A stretch of DNA of 25,950 nt from DAINBT01 sp036732785 (GTDB lineage Bacteria > Planctomycetota > Phycisphaerae > Sedimentisphaerales > SM23-30), in contig CAZICK010000054.1 of assembly GCA_964537505.1 (NCBI GenBank), positions 1-25,950 on the forward strand, given 5' to 3'. Each line of letters begins with the position of its first letter. Position 1 is the first letter of the stretch. The position numbers and the translations under genes were made by a program. This document shows, piece after piece, positions 14,077-22,407 of this stretch. The notes under the pieces were generated by a model that was not told where the DNA came from, did not search any database, and saw only the letters and a list, made by a program, of their open reading frames with translations.

Positions 14077-15203
14077 CGGTGGTAACGGGAACGCGATCGG
14101 ATTACGGATTGCTTAAATCGGTGATGGAAGCAATCGATGAACATCCGCAGCTACGGTTGCAGGTGGTAGTAACAGGAATGCATCTTTTGCGGCGGTTTGG
14201 TTATACGATCAGCCAGGTCGAATCGGACGGTTGGCAGCTCGACGGCCGGGTCCGGTTACAGGGAGAACACGACGATGTTATCGGACAGAGCCGGGGACTA
14301 GGCCGGGCAATTTCACAAATGACTGATATTTTTTCACGTCTGAAAACCCAGGTCGTTTTAGTATTGGGAGATCGACTGGAGGCATTCGCAGCAGCGGCGG
14401 CGGCGACGGCGAGCCAACTGGTGCTGGGCCATATTCACGGCGGCGATGTGGCAATGGGGGTGCAGGATGACGCGTATCGTTATGCGATAAGCAAATTGGC
14501 GCATATTCATTTCGCAGCATCCCAACAGGCCGAAAAGCGGTTGTTAAGGCTGGGAGAGGAACCGTTTCGTATTTATCAGACCGGCTCACCGGCTTTGGAT
14601 AATTTGTCGAAAAAAATTTGTAAGGACATCGAAGAGCTTAACAAGTGGGCGGGTTTTGACGTTCGCAGGGATTTTGTGGTGGTTTTGCAGCACCCGGCAG
14701 GGGCCACAGCCAGACAGGAACAGCAGCGAATGGCCCAGACGCTGAACGGCTGCGATGGTAAGGGCTTGAAAATACTGGTGTTATATCCAAATTGCGATCC
14801 AGGTTTTTCCGGGATCGTCAGGGCCGCCCAAACCTTCTGCAAAGCTCACAATCAACGGCTGATAAAGCATTTACCACGTGAAGTGTATCTTGGACTTTTG
14901 ACTCGTGCCCGGGCGTTGGTGGGTAATAGTTCCAGCGGAATTATCGAGACGGGCTATCTAAATGTCGATGTAATAAATGTTGGTCCCCGCCAGGCTGACC
15001 GGGACCGTGGCACAAACGTGATCGATGTGGATTACGGCAGGGATAACGTGGCCGGCTTGCTGGATAGAATACTTGCCCGGCGGAAAAGACAGCGAAAGCC
15101 GTCCGGCATATATGGTGACGGCCGCAGCGGCCGCAAAATCGCTGCGGCGTTGGCACGAGTAAGAATAGACCAGCGATTGAGACAGAAGAAAATCGCGTAT
15201 TAA
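14046..15203 (+). CDS. neuC: UDP-N-acetylglucosamine 2-epimerase, hydrolysing (NeuC/LegG type)
   Basis: This is a 385-residue enzyme of the UDP-GlcNAc 2-epimerase fold. It makes free ManNAc (or a 2,4-diacetamido analogue) from the UDP-sugar, which is the substrate of the NeuB activity encoded just upstream. Signatures seen: V-T-G-T-R-S-D-Y-G-L-L (13-23), G-D-R-L-E-A near 105, H-I-H-G-G-D near 130, and G-N-S-S-S-G-I-I-E-T near 292-301. The hydrolysing NeuC/LegG branch is favoured over the non-hydrolysing WecB branch by the T-R-S-D-Y-G start and by the neuB linkage. It overlaps the fusion gene by 31 nt in another frame, with GGAAG (14031-14035) as a possible RBS, so coupling is likely. An alanine-rich run near residue 115 comes from GCG/GCA codons. 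Neuraminic versus legionaminic substrate cannot be decided. Confidence 0.9.
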   Translation: MAKRIAKRRIAVVTGTRSDYGLLKSVMEAIDEHPQLRLQVVVTGMHLLRRFGYTISQVESDGWQLDGRVRLQGEHDDVIGQSRGLGRAISQMTDIFSRLKTQVVLVLGDRLEAFAAAAAATASQLVLGHIHGGDVAMGVQDDAYRYAISKLAHIHFAASQQAEKRLLRLGEEPFRIYQTGSPALDNLSKKICKDIEELNKWAGFDVRRDFVVVLQHPAGATARQEQQRMAQTLNGCDGKGLKILVLYPNCDPGFSGIVRAAQTFCKAHNQRLIKHLPREVYLGLLTRARALVGNSSSGIIETGYLNVDVINVGPRQADRDRGTNVIDVDYGRDNVAGLLDRILARRKRQRKPSGIYGDGRSGRKIAAALARVRIDQRLRQKKIAY

Positions 15204-15229
15204 CACTAAATTAGTAGGCGGGAGGTATC

Positions 15230-16078
15230 GTGACTGGTTCAACAGCATTAGAAATAGCCAATAAGACAATGGAAATTTCAACACTGCCGGAAGTAACGAT
15301 ACAGATAGTTGAGGTCGTGCAGGATCCCCGAAGTACGGCACACGATCTGCACAAGATTGTTCGGAACGATCCGGCGTTGTCCGCACGCGTACTGCGAGTG
15401 GTCAATTCCGCTTTTTATGGTCTTCCCGGTCAGATAGGAAGTATCGATCGGGCAATCATGCTGCTGGGTCTCAACGCGGTCAAGAATATCGCAATTGCGG
15501 CGTCCATCGGCAAGATGTTCAAGACAAGTGTGATGTGCGATGATTTTTCCGGGAAAGATTTGTGGACTCACAGTGTAGCGGTGGGGGCGACCAATAAGCT
15601 GATTACCGCATCGATTGGCCTGTTACTTCCGGACGAAGCATTTTTGGCCGGTCTGATGCATGATATAGGTTTGGTAGCAATCATGCAGTGCCATGCCAGG
15701 GATATCCCGAGAATTGTGGAATTAACCAAGAGCGGAATACCGTTTACGGAAGCAGAGAGGCAAGTTATCGGCAGCAATCACCAGGAAATTGGGGCGGCAC
15801 TGACGACCAAATGGAAGTTTCCACGGTCATTCCAATATGTCACGGGTTTTCATCATAATCCGGCCGATTTGGCAAAAGAAAATCGTTTGCTGACCACGGT
15901 GACGTATATTTCTGACACCGTATGTGCCCGGGAAAATATAGGGATGAAGATTACAGTGGAAACCGAGGAGATATCCCAGGAAATTCTCGATGAAATAGGC
16001 ATTTCGACGAAGCAATTGGACGAGATTACCGGTCAGATTGAAAACGAACTGGAAATGGTCCGGGAATTGGTCGAGTAG
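15230..16078 (+). CDS. HDOD-domain signalling protein
   Basis: This is a 282-residue protein. The HDOD domain covers about residues 18-215: L-P-E-V, then I-V-R-N-D-P-A-L-S-A-R-V-L-R-V-V-N-S, A-I-M-L-L-G-L-N-A-V, and a partly retained H...H-D-I-G set (T-H-S-V and M-H-D-I-G). HDOD proteins are usually regulatory (motility, cyclic-nucleotide signalling, stress) and often lack phosphodiesterase activity. The start is GTG 15230 with GGAGG at 15221-15225; spacing is short (4 nt), so an internal ATG at codon 14 is an alternative. It follows neuC by 26 nt and is probably in the same transcript, ending at the terminator at 16197-16225. No receiver or GGDEF domain is attached. The target process is unknown. 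Confidence 0.9.
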   Translation: MTGSTALEIANKTMEISTLPEVTIQIVEVVQDPRSTAHDLHKIVRNDPALSARVLRVVNSAFYGLPGQIGSIDRAIMLLGLNAVKNIAIAASIGKMFKTSVMCDDFSGKDLWTHSVAVGATNKLITASIGLLLPDEAFLAGLMHDIGLVAIMQCHARDIPRIVELTKSGIPFTEAERQVIGSNHQEIGAALTTKWKFPRSFQYVTGFHHNPADLAKENRLLTTVTYISDTVCARENIGMKITVETEEISQEILDEIGISTKQLDEITGQIENELEMVRELVE

Positions 16079-16196
16079 CAGGGCGGTATGGGGGGGAAAA
16101 AAAGTATTACTGCCGCTTGTAAGCAGTCCAGGCCCAGAGGAACGCGACTGTGCGGCAGCCAGGAAAACGCAGCCCTGGCAGGAATCCTGTCATAAG
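16079..16196 (+). other. structured 3' UTR or candidate small RNA
   Basis: Between the HDOD stop and the terminator lie 118 nt with local pairing: GCCAGG (16158-16163) with CCTGGC (16174-16179), and alternatively CAGG (16179-16182) with CCTG (16186-16189). The stretch CGACTGTG...AGCCAGGA faintly recalls part of the cobalamin riboswitch core, but other conserved boxes are missing. It could be a 3'-UTR-derived RNA; the support is structural only. Confidence 0.3.
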
Positions 16197-16225
16197 AACG
16201 CTCCATTGTGGGGGCGTTTTTTTTT
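16197..16225 (+). terminator. intrinsic terminator after the HDOD gene
   Basis: AACGCTCC (16197-16204) pairs with GGGGCGTT (16211-16218, one T-G wobble) across a 6-nt loop, and the T tract runs to 16225. It likely ends the radical SAM-neuB/neuC/HDOD transcript. Confidence 0.88.
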
Positions 16226-16335
16226 CTGAGTTTTTGGTCAACTCGGGTTTTGTAAATGCCGAAAAGTTTGCTGACGTAAATTATTTTTCGAGAACTCGGT
16301 AAAACATAAAACGAATCTGGAAGAGAGAGGGCCAA

Positions 16336-16707
16336 ATGGAACCAAAAGATGATAGACGTCACACGGGCAGAATGCGGTTTTTTTGGCCCTTTTGGTTTGG
16401 TTATGAAGATAACGGCGAGTTATTTCGCGGTCAGGTAGTCGATCTCAACAACAGCCACGTAAGTTGTACGGTGGAAGAACAATATTGTCCTTCGGTTGGG
16501 CAGCATATTACAACGCGTTTCAGTTATCCTCTCAATACAGCGGATAAATTCGCAATTGGCAGCTATCTGCACTGGTCCGAGGTGATCCGTGTCGATCAGG
16601 TCAGGCCGGGTACTCGACGGGTCGCCTTGCGATTGCACCGGCCGATAACTCTTAACCCGGCTGGGCCGAAAAAGGCGACAGAGGAAGCTTTGTCGAGGAC
16701 GGCTTAG
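16336..16707 (+). CDS. PilZ-like domain protein
   Basis: This is a 123-residue protein resembling PilZ domains, which bind cyclic di-GMP. R-x3-R is present near the N-terminus (R8-H-T-G-R12). The second motif, normally D/N-x-S-x-x-G, reads N-N-S-H-V-S, with Ser in place of Gly. The strand pattern that follows (S-C-T-V, G-Q-H-I-T-T-R-F-S-Y-P, R-R-V-A-L-R-L) fits a PilZ barrel. The N-terminal F-F-W-P-F-W-F-G-Y is unusually aromatic. RBS AGAGAGG (16324-16330) precedes ATG by 5 nt. The gene sits alone between two strong terminators and must have its own promoter, which I could not identify. Cyclic di-GMP binding is doubtful because of the altered motif. Confidence 0.6.
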   Translation: MEPKDDRRHTGRMRFFWPFWFGYEDNGELFRGQVVDLNNSHVSCTVEEQYCPSVGQHITTRFSYPLNTADKFAIGSYLHWSEVIRVDQVRPGTRRVALRLHRPITLNPAGPKKATEEALSRTA

Positions 16708-16746
16708 AAAAATCGAAATTCAAAGATTAAAAGCTAAGGAGGGAAG

Positions 16747-16777
16747 CGCTCCCGTTTTTTCGGGGGCGTTTTTTTTT
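16747..16777 (+). terminator. intrinsic terminator after the PilZ-like gene
   Basis: CGCTCCCG (16747-16754) pairs with CGGGGGCG (16761-16768, one T-G wobble) across a TTTTTT loop, followed by nine T residues. It shares GGGGGCG plus a T tract with the terminator at 16197-16225. Confidence 0.9.
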
Positions 16778-16871
16778 GCATAAATTTCACTGCCGGAAAC
16801 TGATTTTGTCACGTCCTTGTCGTCAACTTATAATATTGTGCCAGTGTGATTCATTATTGATTGCGGCCTGA

Positions 16872-19800
16872 CTATTTGTCCAGAACAGTGACGTAGAAGT
16901 CATCCTGTTGATAACCGATATTTACAGGACTGCTGTTGACGCGGACCTTGGCCATCGAGTCTTTGGCGACTACTCCAAATGGCGAAGCCTCATTGTTAGT
17001 GTTTACCTGGGCCAGATCAATGGAACCGATAAATCCGGTGGCGGCATTGGCACTGCTGTTGAGAAAACCGCCGTCACCGCCGAGAGCAACCCCAACCGCG
17101 ATGGTACTGGCGGTAAAAGTGCCCCGAACCTTGATAGAACCGAGAAACGCGTCCAGTTCAGCAATTGCGGCGGAGGTGTCCGATTGATAAACGCCGTCGA
17201 ACCCGACAGAGACTACCGTCTCGGACATATCAGCCAATATGTTAATTTTATCGATGCCGTTTCGGGCAAATATATCGGCCTGATCGGTATTTGCCGCTTT
17301 AATCTTACCGATGATCCTGCCGGATTTGATAGTACCGGTAATGGTGCCTTTGGACAAAGTAATATGGTCGATGTTATCTTCGGCATTTAACATCCCGACA
17401 AGATCGCCATTCATGATTTTCACCGAACCGACCCGGCCGTTAACGTTAATATCACCGTTGAGGTCGCCATGGCGTACAATCGCCCTGCCAAGATCACCGT
17501 TGGTGACGTCAATGTCAGCATCGAGACGACCAAGAAGCAAGTTGCCGATGCTGTCACCCCGCAGCGAACCGCCGAGAAATTCATCGACGCGGAATACACG
17601 TAAATCGCCGTCAATATTGATATCGCTTTCCCCGATAATCCGATTCAATCGCACCGTAGCCGGCTTATAGGTAGAAAAGTTTATCTGCGCGCCGTTCAGC
17701 AGACTAGACAATCGCAGTTTGTTTATTTGACCGTCTAAATCGATGCCGGATCCGACCAGGTCAACGTTCTCGGCGTTGACACTGCTCAGACAGGCTCTTC
17801 CGGTAAGCCGGCCCAATTGCGTACTGCCGCCGCCGGCAACATTAATGTTTAACTTTGCCGGCTCGCTGCCGGCGAATAATTGTATCGATTCGATGTCGGG
17901 CTGGTCCGGCGTACCGAGATTAACTTTTGCCAGGGCATGGCCGGAAAGCGAAATGCTGACACGATCGCCGGTATGATCGGTAAAACTGTAACGTTTGCCG
18001 GAACTGACAATCGCGTAAGGAGAGGCACTGACGGTGAGAGTTTCGGTGGTATTGCTGAAGTCTTCGGCCCTAAGGGTTAGAGTGGCACTAATGGGACAGG
18101 CCAGTTCGGTGCTGACAATCATATTGACATTATATGACTGGCTTGCTCTGAGAATAATAGTTTCCGGCCCAACAAGTTGAAGGTCCGTCCCACCAGTTTG
18201 GCTCAGGGAAATCGTCAACGGTTCACTGCCATGATTGGTCAACTGCCAGGTACGTATAAATTCATTGCTTTCAATCCAGATATCGCCGGCATCAATTAAA
18301 CCGTCCTGGATATAGTCAAGTTCGGTTATTTCCAATGGGTCGATCTGCCCGACAGCACAAAGGGATACCGTAGCCGTGGGAGATTCGTTGTTGTCGGTTA
18401 CGATGGTAACGGTGCCGGTAACTTCTCCCATTGACGATGGGCTGTAACCGACTGTAACAGTCAGTGGCTGACCCACAGCCAGAACAACGCCGTCAGAGAT
18501 TTGACCGGTGTCAATAATGAACCCCCCGTCCACAGTCACCTCGACAATGGTCAACTCTCCGTCTCCGGTGTTAACGAGGGTTATAGTCTGTTGAGGATTT
18601 TCACCCGCATAAACTGTGCCGAAATCGATTTGGTGATCCTGGTTGCTCCCATAGGAGTCATAAACACTCAGCACACCGCCTACCATCTGGGCGGTCAAGT
18701 CTATCGAACTTTGAGGCTGGTCAGGATCGTTACTGACAATGGTAATTTGACCATCGAGAAGGCCGCGACTGGAACCGGAAACGCCGATTGTAATATCTAC
18801 AGATTCGCCCGGATCGATAGCGACAACATCACCCGTAAAACCGTCGATAATAGTGAAGGGTGAGGTTGAACTGTCTGTAATGACATCGGTGATCTGCAGG
18901 GGAAGTGAGCCGTTGTTACAGACGGTAATGATTTGGACACCAAGATCGTTACGAGAAATATCACCAAAATCCAGGGTATCCCCGACCAATTCACCGTCGG
19001 CGACAAAAACAGCAATATCAGGCTGCGACACTCGGGCAAAGGCGGTCAGATCAACAGTGAGTTGGCTTTGCTGGGCACTGTTGCTGGCGATAGTAACCGT
19101 ACCGCTGTAGGCGCCAATCAGATCAGGCTCGAATGTTGCAGTTACCTGAAGCTCGTCACCGGCAGCGATAACAATGTCATCGCTGCTGGTATCGGAAAGA
19201 CTTACAAGATCAAGCTCGAAATCACCATCGGTCGAAAGCTGAGAAATTATCAGGTCATCAAAGCCAATATTGGCGATGGTGAAAGTGGCCCAGCTTGAGG
19301 CGCCGACGATTGCAGTGCCAAAATCAATTGTCTGGTCGTTGCTGAGACCGGAGCTGTCTGTGACCGAGATCCGGGGCCGATTATCCGGGGCGCTGACAGC
19401 CAGTGAATAAGTGCCTGAAGAACCCTGCGATAAACTGGAAACATTAATAGTGTACTGCTGCCCGGCTACGACATCGAAACTGAGATAGGAATCGGCCTGC
19501 CCGGCGTAATCATCATTTTTGGCGATAATGGTTGCGTCACTATTACGCAACACAGTTAAATAAGAGTCCAGATTGCCGTAGATTGTGGTGTCGAGATCAA
19601 CGGTCATAACGCCGCCGGCGATGGCGGTAAAGGTGAAACTGTCAACATCATCCCGGCGCTCTAACATACCTTCAATCAGATTTTGGCCATCAATAATCTG
19701 GGCCGTAAGATAGCTGTTACCATAATCGTCAGGACCATGGGCATAACCGAGATTATTGCCCAGGAGAGTTTGGGTGTCCTGTTTTGAATCACTGCCAAAG

Positions 19801-20621
19801 GAAAGGCCGCGGGGACTAAGAGGCAGATAAGGATTCATCGTACAGCTTGTATCACTAACGTGATTGGAACCAAAATTATGAGCGGCTTCGTGACTGATCA
19901 GATTGGCTGTATATTCGCTGAAGTTCAGGATGCTGCCGCCGGAATAATTCTGATAGATGGCTAACTCCTCGGTAAAGGCGAAACCGTAGTTGCTGGCGTC
20001 GCGATTACCAATATCGTATGTTGCCACGCCGATGACACTGCTGTTGGCACGAAACCAATCGTTAGCGCCGCCGACGTATATAGTGTTATAATCGCCCGAA
20101 GCAGGCTTGACGTTGGTAATCGCAATATTGTACGGCGCATAATCCTCACGGACAAACTCGGTAATATAACCTATCGATTCCTGTTCGCTTCCGGCCCAGC
20201 CGAACATATCCAGATTATAGGCGGGAATGTCAACATAACCGCTGCCGAGCCAGAAATCCCCGGACCGACTATAGACGCGTTCACCATCAAAATCGAGATA
20301 CAGCGTATAAATACTACCGGCCGCGGCCGCCTCGAACCCGGAGGTATCGCAAGACTCAAAAAAACTTGAATCGCTGTCCGAGGTTATCAGATCGAGTTCG
20401 AGTCCGTCCACTAAGTCAAGCCCGACGAAATCCGAGGCGGCGGGATCGGCAAAAAAGGCGTCGGGAATGCCATAGCCGGGTCGAATAAAATCTTCGAAAT
20501 CGTTGAGACCAAGATCGTGCCAACTGGCATTGAGCAGTAACCTGGAATCGAGAGTCTCGAGAGTAATGCGGTGATGCGGACGGGATTTGATACGTTTTCT
20601 GCCTTTTGCCCTGGATTGCAT
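16872..20621 (-). CDS. large secreted reprolysin-like metalloprotease with choice-of-anchor D repeats
   Basis: This is a 1249-residue surface or secreted protein. The N-terminus is basic and has an LEPR-like planctomycete motif (L-E-T-L-D-S-R-L-L-L) in place of an ordinary signal peptide. A metzincin-type zinc protease follows: H-E-A-A-H-N-F-G-S-N-H at 244-254 with a C-T-M-N-P Met-turn shortly after. Residues about 290-410 look like a bacterial pre-peptidase C-terminal (PPC) domain (V-D-S-F-T-F-T, G-T-Y-S-L-A-V). Then come three to four choice-of-anchor D/ASH-like beta-sandwich repeats (about 415-870; I-D-F-G-T, G-T-V-T-I). The final 375 residues are a repetitive beta-helix-like region (I-N-V-N-G-R-V-G-S-V). 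RBS AGAGG lies 10 nt before the ATG at 20621. The substrate is unknown; activity on extracellular protein is inferred from the intact zinc site. Confidence 0.85.
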   Translation of the reverse strand: MQSRAKGRKRIKSRPHHRITLETLDSRLLLNASWHDLGLNDFEDFIRPGYGIPDAFFADPAASDFVGLDLVDGLELDLITSDSDSSFFESCDTSGFEAAAAGSIYTLYLDFDGERVYSRSGDFWLGSGYVDIPAYNLDMFGWAGSEQESIGYITEFVREDYAPYNIAITNVKPASGDYNTIYVGGANDWFRANSSVIGVATYDIGNRDASNYGFAFTEELAIYQNYSGGSILNFSEYTANLISHEAAHNFGSNHVSDTSCTMNPYLPLSPRGLSFGSDSKQDTQTLLGNNLGYAHGPDDYGNSYLTAQIIDGQNLIEGMLERRDDVDSFTFTAIAGGVMTVDLDTTIYGNLDSYLTVLRNSDATIIAKNDDYAGQADSYLSFDVVAGQQYTINVSSLSQGSSGTYSLAVSAPDNRPRISVTDSSGLSNDQTIDFGTAIVGASSWATFTIANIGFDDLIISQLSTDGDFELDLVSLSDTSSDDIVIAAGDELQVTATFEPDLIGAYSGTVTIASNSAQQSQLTVDLTAFARVSQPDIAVFVADGELVGDTLDFGDISRNDLGVQIITVCNNGSLPLQITDVITDSSTSPFTIIDGFTGDVVAIDPGESVDITIGVSGSSRGLLDGQITIVSNDPDQPQSSIDLTAQMVGGVLSVYDSYGSNQDHQIDFGTVYAGENPQQTITLVNTGDGELTIVEVTVDGGFIIDTGQISDGVVLAVGQPLTVTVGYSPSSMGEVTGTVTIVTDNNESPTATVSLCAVGQIDPLEITELDYIQDGLIDAGDIWIESNEFIRTWQLTNHGSEPLTISLSQTGGTDLQLVGPETIILRASQSYNVNMIVSTELACPISATLTLRAEDFSNTTETLTVSASPYAIVSSGKRYSFTDHTGDRVSISLSGHALAKVNLGTPDQPDIESIQLFAGSEPAKLNINVAGGGSTQLGRLTGRACLSSVNAENVDLVGSGIDLDGQINKLRLSSLLNGAQINFSTYKPATVRLNRIIGESDINIDGDLRVFRVDEFLGGSLRGDSIGNLLLGRLDADIDVTNGDLGRAIVRHGDLNGDINVNGRVGSVKIMNGDLVGMLNAEDNIDHITLSKGTITGTIKSGRIIGKIKAANTDQADIFARNGIDKINILADMSETVVSVGFDGVYQSDTSAAIAELDAFLGSIKVRGTFTASTIAVGVALGGDGGFLNSSANAATGFIGSIDLAQVNTNNEASPFGVVAKDSMAKVRVNSSPVNIGYQQDDFYVTVLDK

Positions 20622-20997
20622 GGTCTTTACACCTCTTTACGAAAAAACTTCGCTCAGAGCGCCCGAGGCGTACAGCCGTCCTCAAACAACTGTAAGCCAT
20701 GCATCCGAGTGCAACGCGTAACTTCTTGATAACTACACTGTAATAATGCAAACAAAACACCTCAAAAGCAAATTAGAGAACCAAAACAACTAACATAAAT
20801 CACAAAATGACAGTAATATATGAGGATTGTAGGAATTGCAGGGACTGAGATACTACGCGGATATGGTGGGGTGATTTTTGCCCGCTCAAAAAATAAAAGT
20901 GGTCGCAGATGTCCGAAACCGACTCTTTTTCGATCGTATGCGGCCGGAGAAGCTTGGCATTAGCAATAACAGGAAGACTTTTTGGTCGAAATTTGCC

Positions 20998-21026
20998 TTG
21001 CCGGCACCGTGATCATTTGCTATGAT
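20998..21026 (+). promoter_or_regulatory. candidate distal promoter of tRNA-Gly
   Basis: -35 TTGCCG (20998-21003), 17-bp spacer, and extended -10 TGC-TATGAT (hexamer 21021-21026). It lies about 190 bp upstream of the tRNA. Confidence 0.45.
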
Positions 21027-21109
21027 CCGCAAGGATGGCTCTTAAATCACACAACGAATGATGACTTGTGGTTTCAGATTTTTTGGGTTATCTGGCGAAA
21101 CGCTTCCTT

Positions 21110-21139
21110 TTGGGCTTACCGCCAGAGACTTGGTATGAT
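21110..21139 (+). promoter_or_regulatory. candidate proximal promoter of tRNA-Gly
   Basis: Extended -10 TGG-TATGAT (hexamer 21134-21139) with a weak -35 TTGGGC (21110-21115) at 18-bp spacing. The start point would be about 65 nt before the tRNA. Confidence 0.4.
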
Positions 21140-21212
21140 TCGTGTCTTGGACGATTTTTGGCAACATTTCCCAGGAGGCCGATATTTATAACTTCTGGAT
21201 ATACAAGCAGTT

Positions 21213-21284
<72 letters not shown>

Positions 21285-21328
21285 TTATCGCAAGTTCATA
21301 AAGCTTTAAGCGGTTGCAGCTAATGCTT

Positions 21329-21354
21329 CCAGTTTTTTTCAAAGCGAAAACTGG
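21329..21354. terminator. hairpin between convergent tRNA-Gly and tmRNA
   Basis: CCAGTTTT (21329-21336) and AAAACTGG (21347-21354) form an 8-bp stem around a 10-nt loop. The right arm covers the last bases of the tmRNA. It contains a T7 run on the plus strand and may serve in termination or 3' processing of either RNA. Confidence 0.35.
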
Positions 21355-21703
21355 AGGCGGGGGGAGTCGAACCCCCGTCCCGTGACGTTTCAGAACGAGC
21401 TTCTACGTGCATAGTCGGTCATTTTAAGTTTTGCCGCAGATGACTCCGATCGACAGGATTCATCATTGGCTAGCTCGACTGTTTTCTTGCCGATTTCGGG
21501 CCGAGCAGCCGAAATCGACCAGCCCGCTGTCGTCGCTCAGCACCACTAGCAGGCGTCGCGGTGTGAACGGGCCGCTTTATTAGGCAGCCATGCGCAACTG
21601 ATTGTTGGCATTTAAATTTGTTGCCAGATGATTAGCCAGGCCAACTGACATCCTGGGCACGCCACTCGAACCTCAACTCGTCCGGTCGAAACCTTTCGCC
21701 CCC
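21352..21703 (-). ncRNA. ssrA: tmRNA (ssrA)
   Basis: This is a 352-nt one-piece tmRNA that rescues stalled ribosomes. Its 5' end (21703 leftward) reads GGGGGCGAAAGGTTTCGACC and its 3' end has the T arm GGTTCGACTCC and acceptor CGCCTCC plus A at 21352. The two ends pair as a seven-base acceptor stem with one G-U; CCA is not encoded. The tag reading frame is at 21609-21583: GCC AAC AAT CAG TTG CGC ATG GCT GCC, followed by TAA TAA (21582-21577). The tag peptide is thus ANNQLRMAA. It ends M-A-A where L-A-A is usual, and it is short. The gene is transcribed from the promoter at 21759-21787 and converges with tRNA-Gly. Confidence 0.96.
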
Positions 21704-21758
21704 AAAAGCATCATCTTTTCGATGAGAGGGGATGAACCAGTGGTTCAGTAACTTGTGT

Positions 21759-21787
21759 ATTCTAACATGGATTGCAGGGGATGGCAA
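21759..21787 (-). promoter_or_regulatory. promoter of ssrA (tmRNA)
   Basis: On the minus strand: -35 TTGCCA (21787-21782, 5 of 6), 17-bp spacer, -10 TAGAAT (21764-21759, 5 of 6). The precursor leader is about 50 nt and contains two small hairpins (GAACCACTGGTTC and CATC-GAAAA-GATG) just before the mature 5' end. Confidence 0.7.
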
Positions 21788-21978
21788 GGGCAAATTTATC
21801 TAAACCCCTGAGAAAAAAACGCGGCAGCACGCTGTGTGAGCGGATATACGCTGAAATTCTTTACACTTATCGTACTGCTCCCGCTCAAACTGTCGTTTAT
21901 CTTTCGCCTGCCCTCATTCTGACTAAATGCTGCAACCCATCAAACAGGTCTATTCGCTGCGGGGATTGCCATGCGTGG

Positions 21979-22407
21979 CTATTTGATATAATAGCCGGAG
22001 ACCCTCCATTTGCCATCTTTATCCAGCATTGGAGTAATCGTCTCGACGGATGATTTCTTGTTCGCAAAACTCGTATTGTACTGGATTATAACATACTGGC
22101 CGTCAGGTGCTCCGGGGGCTGATCTCGTGTATTGCTTGGACTGGAGTCTTCTGGAAACCATTTCGCCAAAGGGTTTTTTGGCTGCCAAGAGAGATTTTTG
22201 CAAATCTTCTTTACCCACGGCTGCCCGCAAATATTCCGCAGCTTCGTCCCAACTTTCGGCGTACTGCCCAGCATCCACCAACGCAAGCCAGGCTTGCGAG
22301 CATTCGATGGCGGCTTTTTCGGCCTCCGGATTGCTTTCGGCCTTTTTCTCGCAACCACCAAGTACAACAATCAATGTTACCAATGCCATCATAATCAGAT
22401 TTTTCAT
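21979..22407 (-). CDS. DUF4019-type lipoprotein
   Basis: This is a 142-residue putative lipoprotein. The signal is MKNLIMMALVTLIVVLGGC with a lipobox L-G-G-C at Cys19. The rest resembles DUF4019 proteins: S-Q-A-W-L-A-L-V-D-A-G-Q-Y-A-E-S-W, then S-R-R-L, G-A-P-D-G-Q-Y-V-I-I-Q-Y, and a C-terminal K-D-G-K-W-R-V-S-G-Y-Y-I. The function of this family is not known. I set the start at ATG 22407 because AAAGG lies 7 nt upstream and the lipoprotein signal begins there; the longer reading frame to 22479 adds only a charged N-terminus without an RBS. Codon use is not obviously foreign. It lies 353 bp downstream of the ankyrin gene on the same strand. Confidence 0.88.
   Translation of the reverse strand: MKNLIMMALVTLIVVLGGCEKKAESNPEAEKAAIECSQAWLALVDAGQYAESWDEAAEYLRAAVGKEDLQKSLLAAKKPFGEMVSRRLQSKQYTRSAPGAPDGQYVIIQYNTSFANKKSSVETITPMLDKDGKWRVSGYYIK

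Larger units (their letters stand above)
20622..21212. other. 591-bp intergenic region between protease gene and tRNA-Gly
   Basis: No convincing gene is seen. The left half is the upstream region and leader of the minus-strand protease gene; I could not fix its promoter. The right half carries two candidate promoters toward the tRNA. An ORF at 20982-21191 has no RBS or recognisable features. Confidence 0.5.

Noticed and set aside
16079..16196. Cobalamin riboswitch
   Set aside because: Only fragments resembling CGACTGTG and AGCCAGGA are present; the GGTG and CCACTG-type boxes and the expected folding are missing, and the next gene is not a cobalamin gene.
21772..22053. 93-codon plus-strand frame beside the tmRNA promoter
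   Set aside because: It overlaps the tmRNA promoter and the 3' end of the lipoprotein gene, and has no RBS or recognisable motif.
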